A stretch of DNA of 64,000 nucleotides from Certhia americana (taxonomy: Eukaryota > Chordata > Aves > Passeriformes > Certhiidae), in NCBI GenBank assembly GCA_018697195.1, contig CM031858.1:81351133-81415132 (forward strand). The letters are read 5' to 3'. The translations under genes were made by a program, and so were the position numbers. Under the pieces are notes generated by a model. It worked only from the letters and a program-made list of their open reading frames with translations. It ran no database searches and had not been told where the DNA came from. Shown piece by piece: positions 23,682 through 45,277 of this stretch (position 1 is the stretch's first letter; the number at the start of each line of letters is the position of its first letter).

Positions 23682-26600
23682 TTTTTTATTTTGAAGACAC
23701 TCTGTGTTGTAGCTAAGGATGTTTAGGGCTCCCAAATGTCTCTCCTTTGAAATTGCTCTGTGTGGTCTCAGCAAATCTTCATGCCAAATGCAAAACCATC
23801 TTGACAAGAAAGGGTTAGCAAGATTTTAGGATTTATTCCAAATTAAAGTAAACCTGAACTGATGGAACACTGACATCTTTGGGGAAACAGATCAAGCTGC
23901 CCCATGCCATCAGGCTGTTTTTTTGCAGGAGCCAATTATGCCTATGAGAATCAGGGATTCAGTGCTGCCTGACAAAGGCAATGTGACAGGCTAATGGCAG
24001 TGAGAAGTGGAAATGACCAGGATTTTTTCTTTGTCTCCTTTGTGACAGAGCCTTGAGACTTTGGTAGAAGGGGTTTCTGCAACCAGAAAGTTGTGTGATG
24101 CATAGAGAACTGATGAAAGCAGCCCAGTGACTGCATCATACATGTGGTGATGGGGACAGGGCTGCAATGAAGCAAGCACAGATTAGAGCACAGTGGCAAA
24201 AAAGTTTTGCCATGAGCCAAGTCTCCAGCTCAGGCTTCTTTTCTCAGTAGCTTGTTCATAATTGCAGCTGGATTTCTTAAATCAATAATAAACAGGCCTG
24301 GCAAAGACTATCCCCAGGGGGTTTGGAAAAGGATCTGGTTGCCCCATCACCCCCGGAGCAGCTGTTGGGAGAGGCTGAATGGAACGGAGCTGTGTGCAGA
24401 CACGCCAGCCCTTTGCACACGCAGCCTCTGGCTGCAGGAGGGCTGGCCAGGTGCCCAGCACTGTAAAGGGCAACATTTCAGCTAACGTAGGCATGGGGTG
24501 GATCTGGTGTCCTCCCAAAAGGGGCATCAGGTGGCTCTGAAGAGGAGGGAAAAATGCAGTACTTCGCTCCTCTCTAGGATGGAATGAAGAGATAAATCGG
24601 GTAACTACTGAGCTCACCATACTATGTGGGTTCTCACTGCAGGTCCAAGAAGTGTGAATCCAGGCCCTGGTGCCCTGATGCCTGCAGCACACTGCATGCA
24701 CAGGCTGGGAGGATAGATCCCATGGCTTTTGGTGGGATATATGCTCTGTATTTCTGGATCCCCTTGTGCACCTCATTATGGATTCTGTTTCCACTTCTGT
24801 GCTGTGCAGTCCACATGGCTCCTCAACAGTTACACTCAGCAGCAGCCTGGGGAATGTGGTGCACATCAGAGACTGCAGAGTGTAGGAAAAGCATGGGCCA
24901 GCACTGCAGGCAGAAGGGTGATGGGTTGAGCCTGGATCTGCTAACTGAACAGATAGCTTGATAGTAACTCTTCTCCCAGTTAGGAAGTGTTGTTAGGAAG
25001 AAGTGAGAATGAAAGCTCTTTGCTAGACAGAGATGTGAACATTCAGGCAGATTTGAAAGAGATGACCCAAGTTGTGATAATGGTTAAACAGTGCCCCAGA
25101 TGAGTCATCTGGAAATCAAAATACTGAATGTTAGAGAGAGCCTTTAGGCAAATTATTTTTGACTTTATTATTTTATATTATTATTTTGACACAGGTCAGC
25201 AGTGTCCTCAACATAGAGATTCTTTTGTGATGCTGGCTGGACTCAGGAAATAAAGGCAGGGTAAGACCAAATTGCATAGTGGAGTCAATACCATCTCTCT
25301 TTCTACAGGAAGAATAATGAAAGACACTCTATTAGAACCTGGAGCACTGACTAAAGGCAGGGACCCAGCCTTCAGGGATTTAGCAGTTAGGCTTCTGGAA
25401 TACTTTTTAGAAGCTTGCATATAGCTTTCCTTTTGCCTTGTCAGCTCCAACACTATGTTACTTCCATCCGTTCCCACTTAAACCCCCATAAGTATCATCA
25501 CTGTGACTGAATCAGTTTCTTAGGAAGGGTGATATTCCCCAGCATTCCCTGAACAGGACCACATACTGACCACTTGTGTGACCCTTCCCACTTGGCTCGC
25601 AAATGTCAGGGCTTGAGACTGCAAAAGGACTGAGTACTTCAAAAATGAGTGGGGGAAAGCATCTCAGGCCAGGGAATACGATAGGACAGAATAGGGCAGG
25701 ATGTGTGAACCTAGCTCTTTCCACACCACTTGTTCTCGAGTTTAGACTTTCACTTCAAAGACAAAGCAGGACAGAGCTTTGTAAAAGCTATAAAATATGA
25801 CCCTTTTCTGAGCAGCTGTCCTTCTGAGCACAGGGATGGGAGAAAAAAGTAACTAAGGAATAAAAATGGTAGAATTTGTTGCCTTCCATGCTTACTCATA
25901 TAGGGGCATGTTGGTGACAACTGCCCAATCCAGCTGATGTCTTCTAGATCTGCCTGTAGCTGTGAAGCCATGAAAAATCATAAAATGCCATTGTCATGCC
26001 AAAGAGTTGCAGGGTTGAAAGTGACTGGAGCACAAGATACCTAGTCCCTGACATAGAGGTTCAGCTTTTAGCCTTTTTTTATCTCTATGCTACATCCCTG
26101 GATGGAGATGCAGAAACCATAGCAAAATACCTTAGACAGGAAGATCAAAGGAACTGCCTTGGTGTTTTTCACATCCTGTAGCTCGCACAGTATCTTGCTG
26201 TACCCATACTGTAATTTTAGTTCCCCTTGTGCTGTGCTGTGTTGCTGCTGACCACAAGAAGAGAAGTGACCACTACTAAATCCCCTAATAGCCAGCATCA
26301 GCCAGCATCCTAGACTTCCCTACTTAGGATGCACCGAGGTCTGACAGCCAGGCACACCAGCCAATAATCTGGGCTTGCCCATATACAGGTCTGCCTGTTG
26401 CTGTGGTGCATTTGTTTTCTTTCCCCTGGGCTGACAGGCAGCTGGGCATGTTCATAAGCCCTGTGCCTTGGCTCAGCTTTGTGCAAGAGAGGGAGGAAAG
26501 GGGATTTGGCCTGGCCCAGGGTGGTGACAGAAGGAGGTCACGGCTGTCACATAGACTAATTGCACTTCTAACTCTCTTTGCTGTTTACAAGCTGCCCCCC

Positions 26601-29600
26601 ACCAAGGACTCGTGTCTCTGGCTGGCACCTGTGTCTTAGGGTAAACTCACACAAGGCTCCAGCTTCCCTGGTAGCCACCTTCTACCAGGTGTGCTAACTC
26701 AGAGTGCAACGTCCACCTGTACTTTGCTGACATATTTCTTAGGGGATAGCAGGAAAAATTATTCATGACTGAATAGATTTATTTAAGTGAGATGCTCAGG
26801 AGAAAAATTATCTTAAGTAGTAAAACTCTAGTTTTTTAAAGTGTGTATCTGACCTCTGGATATACAGAGCTGGCTTCAAAGAAAGCAGTCATGTTGCCAT
26901 GATTAGAGGTGGTGCAGGATTCAAATCACTGCTTCAACAGCCCTGTGTCCTTGAGCCCAGTGTTGCCCAGTGCCTGGCACAGCTGGCTGTTTTCCCTTCC
27001 ACTGGTGGAGTGGGCAATGGAAACAGAGCAAGGACAAAAATGTCCAGGCATTGGTTGACATCTGCTGAACCCGCTTTTTCCAAATTCAGGTAGAGAGAAA
27101 GTGGCAGCTTTCACATCTCCTTTTTCTGTCACTAACAGTTGTTGCAGCTGACATTTGCTTTGAGATATTATTTTATCTTCCTCTTCAGGACAGTAAATCT
27201 CACAGAGATTGCCAAATGCAGAGCTAACTCACAATTGTGTTCCCTGAGGGCTTCCTGGACAGGACAACTCCTGACAATTCCTTCAACAGATCCTCTCTCT
27301 GCTTTACCCTGCACCTCTTTCTGCAGTTGCTTCATGACATTTGGCTGCTGACCCCTCTTGGAAGAAACCAAAACACATTTAATTGGTCATACCTTTATGA
27401 TTGATAAGCCCATTGTTGCCTGCATGTCCATTCCTTGAGGTGTGGATTTGTTTACCTGTCCAAAGCCCTGGAAGTGAACAAGATGAGCAAATGATAAACC
27501 TCTGTGCTTTGAACTGGACAATACAGATGAAGTGCAGGAATTTTACAATACAGATACACATGATGGATCAAACTACAGCCAGACACACGCCTGTCCTAGT
27601 CCAGGACTCAGCATTGTTGCATACAGCTACACATGTATCACGGAGGCATGATAGGAATAGCTGTGCTATCCTCAGAGGTAAAGATTATCCCAGGTGAGTG
27701 GTGAGAGCTGCTCCATGAATATGAGGCTTTGGTAAAATCATGCTGCTGGGGAATTACACCTCTTACACTGCAAGATAGGAAGCTTCCAGGGTCTCTTTTT
27801 CTCCTTCAGCTCTGAGGAACTTTCAGGGATTTTCCTTCTGTGGTACAATTTATTTTCTCTCCCTTTCTTGTATTTTTTACAGTCTTTCTCACTCTTTCAG
27901 CCCTGTTTCTTTATCACTTGCCCAAACACATTTTCTCTTTGCTGGGGCCATCCTGGTGCAAAAGAAATATCCATTTATACCGAGCTCTGGAAGACTTTAT
28001 ATTCTCAAGAAGCAACACATTGTACAAGTCAGTGGCTCCTTTCACTGATTTAGGAGAGGTGCCACTCATTTGTATCAGTTCACCTCCTTGCACCACTGAT
28101 CTGGGGATTTTAGCAAGAAGCAGCATGCACTCGTGTCCTCAGGTTCCCCTCTCTCACATCGATACTGCTCAGACTACTTCAGAGAAGGCTGCAGTGCCTT
28201 TATCCCATCAGGACTGTTTATCCCTCAGCTGGAAACATAAGAGGACACTTGCACAAAGAGCAGCTGCTGTTTGGGTACAGCTGGTAATGGGGTAGGAGGG
28301 GACTTCAGCAGGCAAGTTGGGTGGCTTCTATTCCCAGCACAGAGGGAGGTGAGTGCAGAGGGAAGCTGGACCTCCTAGTGATTCTCTGCATGTCTTTGAA
28401 GGAATCCATTGCCAATCTCTGTTTGAATTTACTGTTGCTGGGCTGCCCCAGGAACTGCTGAACTGATTGGTCTCTTTTGTACTGCTCCATAATGGAAATC
28501 TGGGGATGAAGTGGGAGCCATGATAGGCCATTCTGCCCTACCCCTGAGCAGCCAGCCACCCTCCCACTGGCTTCTGGCTACACAAGGGCATGTCAGGAAT
28601 TGGATAGGGCTGGCAGAGACCTGGCTGTAACAGGATGCTGCTGTCCTTTCTTTCTGTGACAGGAGAGAGATGAGTTTATGGCATGTGGTGTGTGGGGGCT
28701 GCCAAGCTGTGCTGGTGGAAGGAATGGTGGCACCTCAAGAAGGTAGTTTGCCACCACCACCACCACCAATCTGTTTGGTTTAATGAGTCGAAATCTCACT
28801 GATAAGGAGTTTGGATATAAAGCAAAGTCTTGACCTGCAATGTGGGTTACCCAGAAGGTGGGAAAAAATATTTTAGTTGTCCTGACTTCAGGTCTCATTA
28901 ATCATTAGACGTATCACTGTTCTTCCAGAGTTAGCAGAGAATTGAAAAGTCCTGACCCTGACTGATCATTTTCCTTTCCAGACATTCCCTTCTTACCTCA
29001 TGTAAGGGAAAGTAAGGGCAATAATATCTGTATGGACCCCGGTCCTGTTTCCTGTGTTTCCAGTTTATGGTGCGGCTACTCATTTTGCCAAGCTCTGATC
29101 CAGATTTTGTTGTTTTTCTTTAGTGGTTCTTGGGACTGTTTTCATCTTGCTAGCAAGGAAAGGATGGCTGGGTGTCATCCTTATGTTAGAGTTGTGCAGG
29201 GGAGAATAACATGTCAGGACCAATGCTTAGGTGGATTGGGCTGGATTTTGCATCCCTGCTTCTAAATTTTTAGCTTCTTCTTAAGGTTTGAGGAAAATGG
29301 CATAGGATACTGCAATTTTTTCCATAGGTAATCCTAATTAGATGGTAAAGAAAAGGAAAGAGAAATTAGAAACACTTTGGTAGAGGAGAGGAACCTTTCC
29401 TTACCAAGAGCAAAACCAGAGCATTTGCAAAGCTGGCTCACTTTAAGTTGGATGCCATTCCACTCTTTTTTCCATCTCCTTCCTTTATTCTGGGGTATCA
29501 TGGGATACTGGAAGAAATTTCCATGCTGTTCACAAAGCTGTTGCTTTGCAAATCTCCCTAACTAGCCTTAGCTTCACTGTCTTTGTGTTTGAACATATAT

Positions 29601-32600
29601 TTACATCAGAGATAAATCTGGTCACCATTTCATTGACAGATAATTTTCTTGCAATTAGGAGGCAAGGGCTACTATCTGGCAGTCTGCAGACAAGGGAAGA
29701 ACTTATGTAGACACATATTGCTTAGATTAGAGGAGTAAATTTCACCTTTCTGTATAGCTTGTCAGGCAAGCATCAGCACACCTGATGTCATATCTGGGCA
29801 GTCACTAAAGCAGACAATTTCTTGCCTGTGTCATGGAGCTGAAAGAAAGCATTTAAAAACAGAAAATCAGGCAATACATGTCTTGAGACAGACTTCACAA
29901 CCTCAGAGAAGAATAATTTATTGGATTTTCTTCACACTCACACATTTTCTTTCCTTAGAGTGCTGTCACTAGGCTAGTGATAAGGGAATAACTGTGAATA
30001 GTTGCGGAGAAAAGGATTTAAAGCTTTCTCAAACCTTCTTACTTTTCAGACCTACAATTTTACTCCAAGTTTAGTTATGTTACCTTGCAGAGAGGATAAA
30101 TGTAAAATACTCACTGTAGGTGAGTAAATTGAACACTAGATAAATTCAGCATTAGATTAGGAGTTGGTAGCTCTTAAAACTTCTAAACTGTGGTAGCATG
30201 TAAACTGGGTAAATGTGTAAATGGTTTCCTGCACACCCTTTCTATATACTTCTTCCCTGATGGAGCAGAGCCTGGGTGTGCACTGTTACTGGTCACTCAG
30301 TCCTGACTTTACAGAAATCCTGGCACACAGAGAAGAAGCTAACAGGACCAGGTCTCTGACATGGACAATCAGGACACCAGATCCACTGAATTACCCCTGT
30401 GTGCTCAACAAGACCTCTGCTATCTCATTTGTGGCACTACTTAAACCCTCATACGAGCTGGCCTGACTTCTTTTAATGACCTGGAGCAGAGACTACAGCT
30501 CAGATCTGCAAGAAATATTTATACTCCCACACCAACTACCGATGGTGTGTGGTCCTGTCCCCATTCTGCCTTATTTGCAGAGTAATTTCTCGGCGCAAGG
30601 TATGATCTGCTTTTTGCATTACCTTAAAGGGAGTGTTTCACTACAGGAATTCTCACTGCCACATCTCAGTGCCTTGGATGCTCACACTGCTGCATTGCAG
30701 TAGCTGAAGCTTCCAGCACTGGGAGCATGCCAAGGATTCAAACACCATACCCACTATAACTCCTGCCTCAGGAATCCAGATTTGCCTGGGACTTAGTAAC
30801 ATGACCTGTTTTCCACCAGCTCTAAAGTGCTCCCTCCAGAACTGAGTTTCATCTTCTCTCATACTTAGTTTAAGCTAAGGAGTGAAATCACTGTGACAGC
30901 CTCTGAACTTTGTTGTCCCTGTTAACTTCTGCACTTCTACTCAAAACACATTAATATTTACTGCTTAGTTTTGGAATAGATACATCCTCTGTTCTCTGCT
31001 CTTCCTAAAAAATAAGGAGCTGGAGATTACATACTTTCTGATCAGCAAAAGAGAAGAAATTGCTGCAAACTTTCTTTCTCAAGGAAAAGAAGGCAAGGCT
31101 GTGATGGCCCACCCATCTTCTGGGCACTTGCATGATCCCTGCATGAAATAGCAAGACAGAGACCTTGACCCAGATCTTGGGGAGTCAGAAATGGAGATCC
31201 CATGGGATTTGTAGCAGTAGCTTTCCTTAGGAGTGAGTCAGCGCAGCTGAAGTGTAAGGCAGCATAGTGAATGTTAAGAGGACGTACCATTGCAACCTTG
31301 TGTTGAAGTTACTCAGCTAAGGGTTTTCTAAGTGGATTCCAGTCATTTCAGTCACTCCTTCATCCACCCTGCTCATTGTACATCACCTTCTGTCCCTCTG
31401 TGTTCACTCCCAGTCACTAGCACTTGCACTCACTTAACCTTAACTATTAGTGCTGCCCTTAAATCAAAGGCAGTGCTGGAAACTTGCCTTTGGCCTTCTT
31501 CCAATTACAGCAGACGCATTAATGAGAAGACCTCATATCTAACTGCCTAGTCAAGACTCTTGCAAAATGCCAGCCAGCACAGTAGCTGGATGTGGAAAAC
31601 AGAAACCAGCTAACGTCAGCTCAGAGCAAGACTCACATTCAGAGAGCAGCAAAGAGCAGGGAGAATCTGTGCTGGGGGAGAGCACATCAAGATATGGTTC
31701 AAGGGTCCTTGGAGAAATGTTATTTAAATTGGAAAACCCAGCTGAGGGTGGGGACCATCAGCTCCTGCCAGTGGGTTTTGGGTACACACACCTGGCAGCA
31801 GGCAGCTGGGGAGTCAGTGGTGCACATGGCGTGGAATGGTCAGGAGATTGCAGAGGACTTCTCACTTGTGAGCTGGGTGATGAGGACGTTCAATGAGTGA
31901 TGAGTATGAGCAGCTGGTACAGAATTTCGCTATGAGACAGTTCAGAGAGTGGGAACTCAGCAATTTTAATATTGGCCAGTTTTTTAATGATACTCTGAGA
32001 ACTAGGTGCTATAAGGCACATAAATCAAATCTTGAAACTGAGACCGTGTGAGACCCTGATGCCCTGAGATCAGAGCAGCTGAGGTGACACTAGACAGTTC
32101 CCTGTGTACATGGGCTCTGTTTGTGCCAGCAGGGAAACCACTCCCTCATGATCTGGAGTGAAAAGATAAATGACATTTTTTAGGAATCAGCTTGGTTACT
32201 TATGAGTTTTAGAGAAACAGACGATTTTCTTTACATGGTATAAAAAGACACCATACTGCATCAAAAATCACATAATCTTTAAATTCAAGCCAGATTTTTA
32301 AATATTTGAGTTATATTTATTTTTCTTTTAAAACCAAATAATTTCAAATTAAATGTGAATTCAAGGAAATCTTTTCAAGACCGTTTATTTAATATCCAAC
32401 TAATCAAAATATTTAAAGAGAGAAAGCAATGCTGCTTCAGTGGCATTTTTGTACATTTTAATGAGTTAAAGTTTTTTGTTATTGAACTTCTACAAGATTG
32501 ACCCAAGTATAAAAATTAATTGTTTTCTCATAGAAATTAGGCTATGGGCAGAATGTATTCTTCCTGTAACTCTGGACTATGTTCCAGGAAAAGAGGTACA

Positions 32601-33840
32601 TCTAAAAGTCATAGATATACCTCTTTAAAAGTCTTAGAGAGTTTCAAAATTTTGACAACTGCCTTGTGAGAATCAGAAACAATCTTCCAGTTCACCAGTG
32701 TTAGTTACTCCTTGCTCTTTGTATAGCACAAAGCTTGAAGAGCTTGTCTCAACATAGTTACACTTCCACATTAGACCAATGGTTTAACCTAATCCAATAT
32801 CCTGTCTCTTAAAAAAATAGTTAAAAGAATAGGGCAAGCATACAGTCACAATCCCTGAAAGAAAATTCCCCACTTTCAGCAGATTTTGACTTAGGAGTAA
32901 GTCTGCAGATAGGTGGAGAATTTAAGTGTCCTTAATAGATTTTTTTCCTCCCCTATGGATTTGAGAATAACACTACATAATGCAGTCCAGGGAAGGGAAT
33001 ATATCATCCTTGGCAGCACAGCCCATTCATGCAGAGGAGGAAGTTCTTCATGGCTGCTCCCTCTTTATCCCCTGCATTGGAATACTTTGAAGATGATACT
33101 GAAGAAGTCATTATCTTGTTGCCAAAACCACTGTAACCATTATGGGCCCTACTTCAAACAAAAAGAATTAGAATACACACCAAGTGCTTAATATCCTGTG
33201 TTACTCAGCTGCTTGACTTTTCTGGGAGGGAGAGAGAGCTTCTGCTAATACCTAGTACCTCAGAGCTGATGTCTTCAGCAGTCCATGATAGCATTACTCA
33301 TACTGAGTAATCTATTTTTCTAATTCTAATGTATTTCTTTACATCCTTACTAAAGTTCCAAGTGCCCACCATTCCCTGTGATAAAGTTATCAGACTGTGC
33401 TGATTTCCTTGAGGTTTCCCATCTTTCCTTTGCTCACTCTAGTTTTGCTTGAACAGACCTTCTTGCTTGTACACTACAGGAGAGCTGCCCATGACAAAGA
33501 GTGAGGACTCCTTCAATGGCCTTCTGGAATTCTTCTTCTCTTTCCAGAAAATTTCTGGCCACTGTTCTCTTCCAGAGCTCCTTGGCTTCAATGTACTCAA
33601 ACAAAAAAAAGCAGAGCAGGTTCAGCCACAGTGACCAGGGTCAGTGAAAAGTCAAGATTACCAGGCAAGTCCAACTTGACAATGCAAGACTAGGGACAAG
33701 CCAGAATGTCAAACCAACATCAGTATCATCAAGGCACATGCATAGCTGAGACAGTTCAGGCAAGGAACAAAGGTATGGGCTGAGCTTAAATGCAGCTCTT
33801 GAGCAGAAGAGGGAGATCTTCTCCCCAGCTCTCTCACCAC
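23682..33840. other. Long intergenic stretch, no gene recognised
   Basis: About 10 kb with short ORFs only, none above roughly 200 codons and none with a recognisable domain. A short (CCA)n run lies at about 28750-28770. I looked here on the plus strand for CMBL, the gene that lies tail-to-tail with CCT5 in human, and found no exon resembling it. I see no tRNA, rRNA or obvious structured RNA. Confidence 0.5.
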
Positions 33841-33906
33841 CAGTATTTTCCCATATGGTGCTCAGTGAGCACCCAGTATTTTCCCATATGGTGCTCAGTG
33901 AGCACC
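33841..33906. repeat. Perfect 33-bp tandem duplication
   Basis: The 33-base unit beginning CAGTATTTTCCCATATGG at 33841 is repeated without mismatch from 33874. No substitutions separate the copies, so the duplication is recent. It keeps the reading frame but lies in no gene that I recognise. Confidence 0.92.
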
Positions 33907-36900
33907 CAGGCACCAGAGAGATGACAATGACTTCTGTTTTCCAGTGCCTATGCTGCTGTGAGCCAGGAGCCTCACCACAACTACTGATCCCAAATAGCTC
34001 AGGGAGGAATTTCACAAGGAACATGGGTACTAGTGCACATATACCAGGTATCATAGAGCCCACGTCTTATAGAGAATGTACTACACCTTTACTCCATAGT
34101 CATTTGAGTTCTGTGAAGGGTCTCTTCTGTGTCACAGATATGAGTTGCTTATAAAGCAAACGCTGTCAGTCCATTTAATTAGCTCTTTAACATGGTGAGA
34201 AATGCTCCCTGGCAGAGAGTTCCTGGGAAACCCTCCAAGACATGACATGGATAGGTACTTCTGTGTAGGGAGGACAAACAAGGCTAGTCTCCCAGACCCA
34301 AACCTCCCAACTGAATTGTTGCTCCTCAGATGATGATGAGTCCAGAGGGTGTAATAAACACCCTCATGGCCAAGGTAACAGGAACGTTTAATACTGCAAG
34401 GGACAGTCCTGCCATCCTGTCAGAGGAGAGCAGCTACCATGGTGCCCCTTTTCTGCACAGACTTTCCGTAAGGACATACAGACGAGATAGTTTCTGTAGC
34501 CACTCAGATTAGATTAGGGATATAGGTATCAGACCTGTGGATTAGCAAGACCTGCTTGACTTGCTCCACTTAAGATCCTACCCGTAAACTGGTGACATTA
34601 GGTCATTGGGATGGGAACTGTTCACATTATAAAGCATCTTTCCCCATGCAGTATGCAGAAATGATTTTCCCCCAACAGAGGAAGAATGCATTTGTATCAA
34701 AAGGTGTCTGTAGAGAAACAAGAAAGGTGCTTCACAGCTCTGCTTACCCTGAAACAAATTCACTCAGACTGGGGTGCACCAGAAATCAAAAGCTCAGCCC
34801 GGAATGCATGGCCCTCCAGCTGCTGCAGTCTGAGTGAGAACAGAAGGGAGCAAGAGGAGCCTGTGTGCTGTGCATTGTGCTCCTGCCAGCCTTGCCTTGT
34901 GCCACTGCAAAGACAAGTGTGTCAGCACAGAGGTGTGAAAACAGAACAGGAAAGGAGCCCAGGCTTGGGAATGCATGAGAGGAGGCTGGGACAAGGCAGC
35001 TGATAACAGCGCTAGAAGAGGTGCGAGATACAGGCAGGGCCAGGTTAAGCATCCCAGGAAGATGTGAAAACTTGGATGTAAGAGAGCAAATGGAACTTAG
35101 TCATGAAATTAGCTCAAGTAATTGAGCTCTTGAGGGGAAGTCATAAAGATTCATGTCTTGCTGATGACATGCATGTGCCATGACAGCGATGCTGGCAAAG
35201 ACCTGCTGGCAGCCTCAGCTTGCTTTAAAAAATCCAGATGCTGTCTGCTACAGCAGTGATGGGAAGATGTTGCCCTCCCATGGTGAACCCTGCATTTTCC
35301 CAGAAGTCATGGACCAGTACATGAAGTGTAGCGCTCATGGCCATTTCCAAACACACTACCAGGCCAGGCTTTTTTTTCCCAGTAGTTACAAAATGCACCA
35401 TGATTTGAACATCAGTGCTTGCCTCCCCCAACCTTGTCGTTATTTGGATGTTTCCTGTTTTGTTTGACCAGAGCAAGACAGCACACAAATTACCAATATG
35501 GGTATTCCTGCTGTTCTCTCAAGCACAAATTTACTTAGTCCTGCTGTTAAAGTGTACCAGTTTGAGCTGCAGTTGTTTCATTAATTTGGCTTAATAGTTC
35601 CAGTTGCATGTTGCATGCTGTGATGAAAGCCATTTGTCCTCCAGCTGCCGATGCAGCACTGACAGTGCTAATATCACACGTTATACTGAAGTACAACATG
35701 AAAAAATTAACTACCATTTCTTACACCTTTATCAAATTTCCATTACCCAGCTTCAGACTTCCATACCTGAGACATACATACCCTGAAAGATCCAGCTGAA
35801 TGTTAACAAATGTTTATATATAGAGAGCACAAAATGTTTATTTCCTCTAGCCAAATCAGTAAAGCTGTAATTTCAGTTTTCAAAGTAATTTGTCCTGTGT
35901 TCCTAAGGGCTTCTGTATTAAGCAGCAGTTTACAGTCAAAACCTGTAACTACATGGGGTTTAGATTGCAAAGGGGGTTCAACCATGCCAGGGGACAGGTG
36001 AAAAACCAGTAAATTGGAATGGCTGTTTTCTGACTTCCCTTCTATGACATGCACAACTTCACTGAGATGAAAGGGGTACATTAGTAAAAGTACACTGCTC
36101 CCTTTTAAGTTCCAGCTACAGCTGTTTTCCTTTTGCATTAGCAAACAAAGTAAGAGACGGCACAACATGAGCCCAGGTATGTATAGGTTTTTAGTCTCAT
36201 GCCCCTGAGCAGATTAAGAAGGCCAGAGCTTGGCAGTAGTAAAACTGATAAACTGTTATCGTCCACTGAACTGCATCTAAATGAAGCTAATTTGGAAAAA
36301 GGCAAAAGAGTAACGATGAAACACCCACTACTCATTTTTTATCAATGGCAATACAGCTCTGCACAATTTATCCTCCAACAGTTCTAGAAATAAGACCAGT
36401 TCTGTCATTAGTAAACTTGTTTTTTCTCCCCTTCTTCCTCCAACACTCACGGAAGGTCTTTGTTTGACTCAAGCGAGGTAGTCTCAGGAAAAACCTATCA
36501 GAATATGACCTGCTGGCAAACAGTGGCCAGAAAAGAGCTTCCTCTGCCCTATGTAACACAAGTAATGCCAAGTTGGTCGTTGTAACACCGCCCTCACTTT
36601 TGAAATCCTTCAAAGGAATTGTACATTAATTCTGGTCTACCACTTGTTTCTTGCTGATACTTTCACAGGCAAGGCATCTTACTAATCAATTTTATTCTAC
36701 CATTCTAAGATCATACCAGGGACCTTTTGAGTAAGTGCACTCAACTGTGGTACTAAACAAAGTTCTGGGAAAAACCCTCACTTGGCTGAATGTGTATACC
36801 CCTGGGAAAAAAACCCTCCTTAACCCTCATCAATCAGGAAGAGGACCAGAAGAAGAGAAAAAAAAGTGAAGCAACTGGAAGCATGGAATAGTTCCTCTAA

Positions 36901-37196
36901 AATCTTCAGACTGGAATTTCCTAATATATTTAACAAATGAGAATTACTGAAGGCTAAAATAATTAGTTAAATTAATTAGTTAAAATAGTGACAGACCTCT
37001 TAAAATGAGAATCTGTGGGCTTTCTCCATAAGGAACAATGGAAAATGACCCATTAAATTTTACTGCTGCATTATCTGGTTTTTTTCCCTATATATTCAGG
37101 AAGTATTTTCTATAAATATTCACACCTGTCTAAGAAAAGATGCAACAATACTTCTGACACAAGTCAACCTGAAATCAATCACCAGTGCTAAATTGT
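33907..37196. other. Intergenic DNA downstream of CCT5, nothing recognised
   Basis: AT-rich sequence with chance ORFs of 60-120 codons. No exon, RNA gene or repeat family that I can support. Confidence 0.5.
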
Positions 37197-37202
37197 TTTA
37201 TT
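37197..37202 (-). terminator. Poly(A) signal of CCT5
   Basis: TTTATT on the plus strand is AATAAA on the minus strand, about 130 bases after the CCT5 stop. It is the first canonical signal and gives a short 3' UTR. Confidence 0.65.
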
Positions 37203-37329
37203 TCCAACAACTAGCCATTACAGTATGCGAAACAAAAAGTGTCCAGAATAAATAGCTGAAGATGAAGCATCAGAATACTACCCTCTTCGCTATTGCTGTG
37301 GCCCCTTAATGTTTCCTGCTTTTCAACCT

Positions 37330-45116
<7,787 letters not shown>

Positions 45117-45264
45117 GGCTGCGCCGCCAGCACCGACCGCCGCCACCCGCGCGCACCGCCCGGAAGCCGCCGCGCCCGCCGCCACACCACGCGCCGCGCC
45201 GCGCCTGCGCAGTCGCCAGACCCGCGCCTTATTTCGCGGCGGGACCTTTATGGCGCCCCCAGCG

Positions 45265-45277
45265 GAGCCTTCTGGAA
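45265..45277. promoter_or_regulatory. Heat-shock-element-like sequence
   Basis: GAGCCTTCTGGAA has three alternating five-base heat-shock units (GAG, TTC, GAA), with one mismatch in the first (GAG for GAA). It lies about 150 bases upstream of the CCT5 start codon. Mammalian CCT genes are known targets of heat-shock factors, so a functional site is plausible but unproven. Confidence 0.4.
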
